DNA from: Deltaproteobacteria bacterium | Lineage (GTDB): Bacteria > Desulfobacterota > JAENJC01 | Direction of reading: 5' to 3' | DNA length: 5,618 nt | Assembly (NCBI GenBank): GCA_016208525.1 | Contig: JACQYJ010000090.1 | Span: 4,968-10,585 of the forward strand | Part shown: positions 5,493 through 5,618 of the stretch, piece by piece | How positions within the stretch are numbered: position 1 is the first letter of the stretch | Layout: every line of letters starts with the position of its first letter | Notes under the pieces: generated by a model | Seen by the model: only the letters and a program-made list of their open reading frames with translations | The model's database searches: none | Told to the model about the DNA's origin: nothing | Made by a program: the position numbers and the translations under genes

Positions 5493-5618
5493 ATTTAAGA
5501 AAAACCTCTGTGTTTCTCTGATTAATCTCTGTGAACTCTGTGGTTCAAATAGTTTTGCAATTGCCTCTCAAGGTTTTTCTTTTGGTATTAAAGGGTTCCC
5601 TCAGTGTGCTCTGTAGTT
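5493..5618. repeat. Second copy of the CTCTGTGG dispersed repeat, cut by the window edge
   Basis: Positions 5497-5570 align without gaps to 201-274 in direct orientation, with about 85% identity by hand count. The sequence continues into cctcagtgtgctctgtagtt at the window end, which carries the same words again, so the element probably extends beyond the window. Its forward translation (NLCVSLINLCELCG...) resembles the forward translation of the first copy only because the DNA is repeated. No gene is seen in 5313-5618. Confidence 0.7.

Noticed and set aside
5332..5616. 94-codon plus-strand open frame at the right edge
   Set aside because: It runs through the inverted-end element and the dispersed repeat, has no ribosome binding site, and its peptide is explained by the repeats.

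Overview
The window looks like chromosomal DNA from a bacterium of moderate GC content. Bacterial features include a NadD gene, Shine-Dalgarno sites, a sigma70-like promoter, a Sec signal peptide and a lipobox. A lipoprotein paired with an exported paralogue fits a diderm. Dispersed CTCTGTGG-type repeats and a GGGTCAGGTCT-type palindromic element remind me of environmental Nitrospirota or deltaproteobacterial genomes. That placement is a weak inference from memory; no rRNA or strong marker is present.

Layout. Positions 1-264 hold no gene, only two inverted-repeat elements of one family. nadD (265-909, minus strand) encodes nicotinate-nucleotide adenylyltransferase, and its stop codon lies inside the repeat homology. 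A 122-bp divergent spacer (910-1031) carries a good plus-strand promoter and two small palindromes. It drives a two-gene unit with a 4-bp ATGA overlap: a PIN-domain protein (1032-1520) and a small DNA-binding protein of UPF0175-like type (1517-1819). Together they look like a type II toxin-antitoxin pair in toxin-first order. A 189-bp spacer follows. Next come two large genes, 2009-3487 and 3480-5312, overlapping by 8 bp. They encode exported proteins that I do not recognise: the first has a Sec signal peptide, the second a lipoprotein signal peptide. The 3' end (5313-5618) is again non-coding: a 148-bp element with 18-bp perfect inverted ends, then another copy of the repeat family seen at the left edge.

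How the genes relate. nadD is housekeeping and is transcribed away from the rest. The PIN/UPF0175-like pair should be self-contained and autoregulated. The two large proteins are paralogues. They share an N-terminal GHxxLYxxGxFxV motif, a helical charged segment, an FxKAGxEF motif, an IV(S/A)P motif at nearly constant distance, a Gly/Ala-rich hydrophobic region and a C-terminal EGPRxVI...GxxxDxxxxxEAG module. Their overlap implies co-translation, and a joint role in the cell envelope is the most economical inference. This pair is the best candidate here for an undescribed system. No catalytic motif is visible in either protein.
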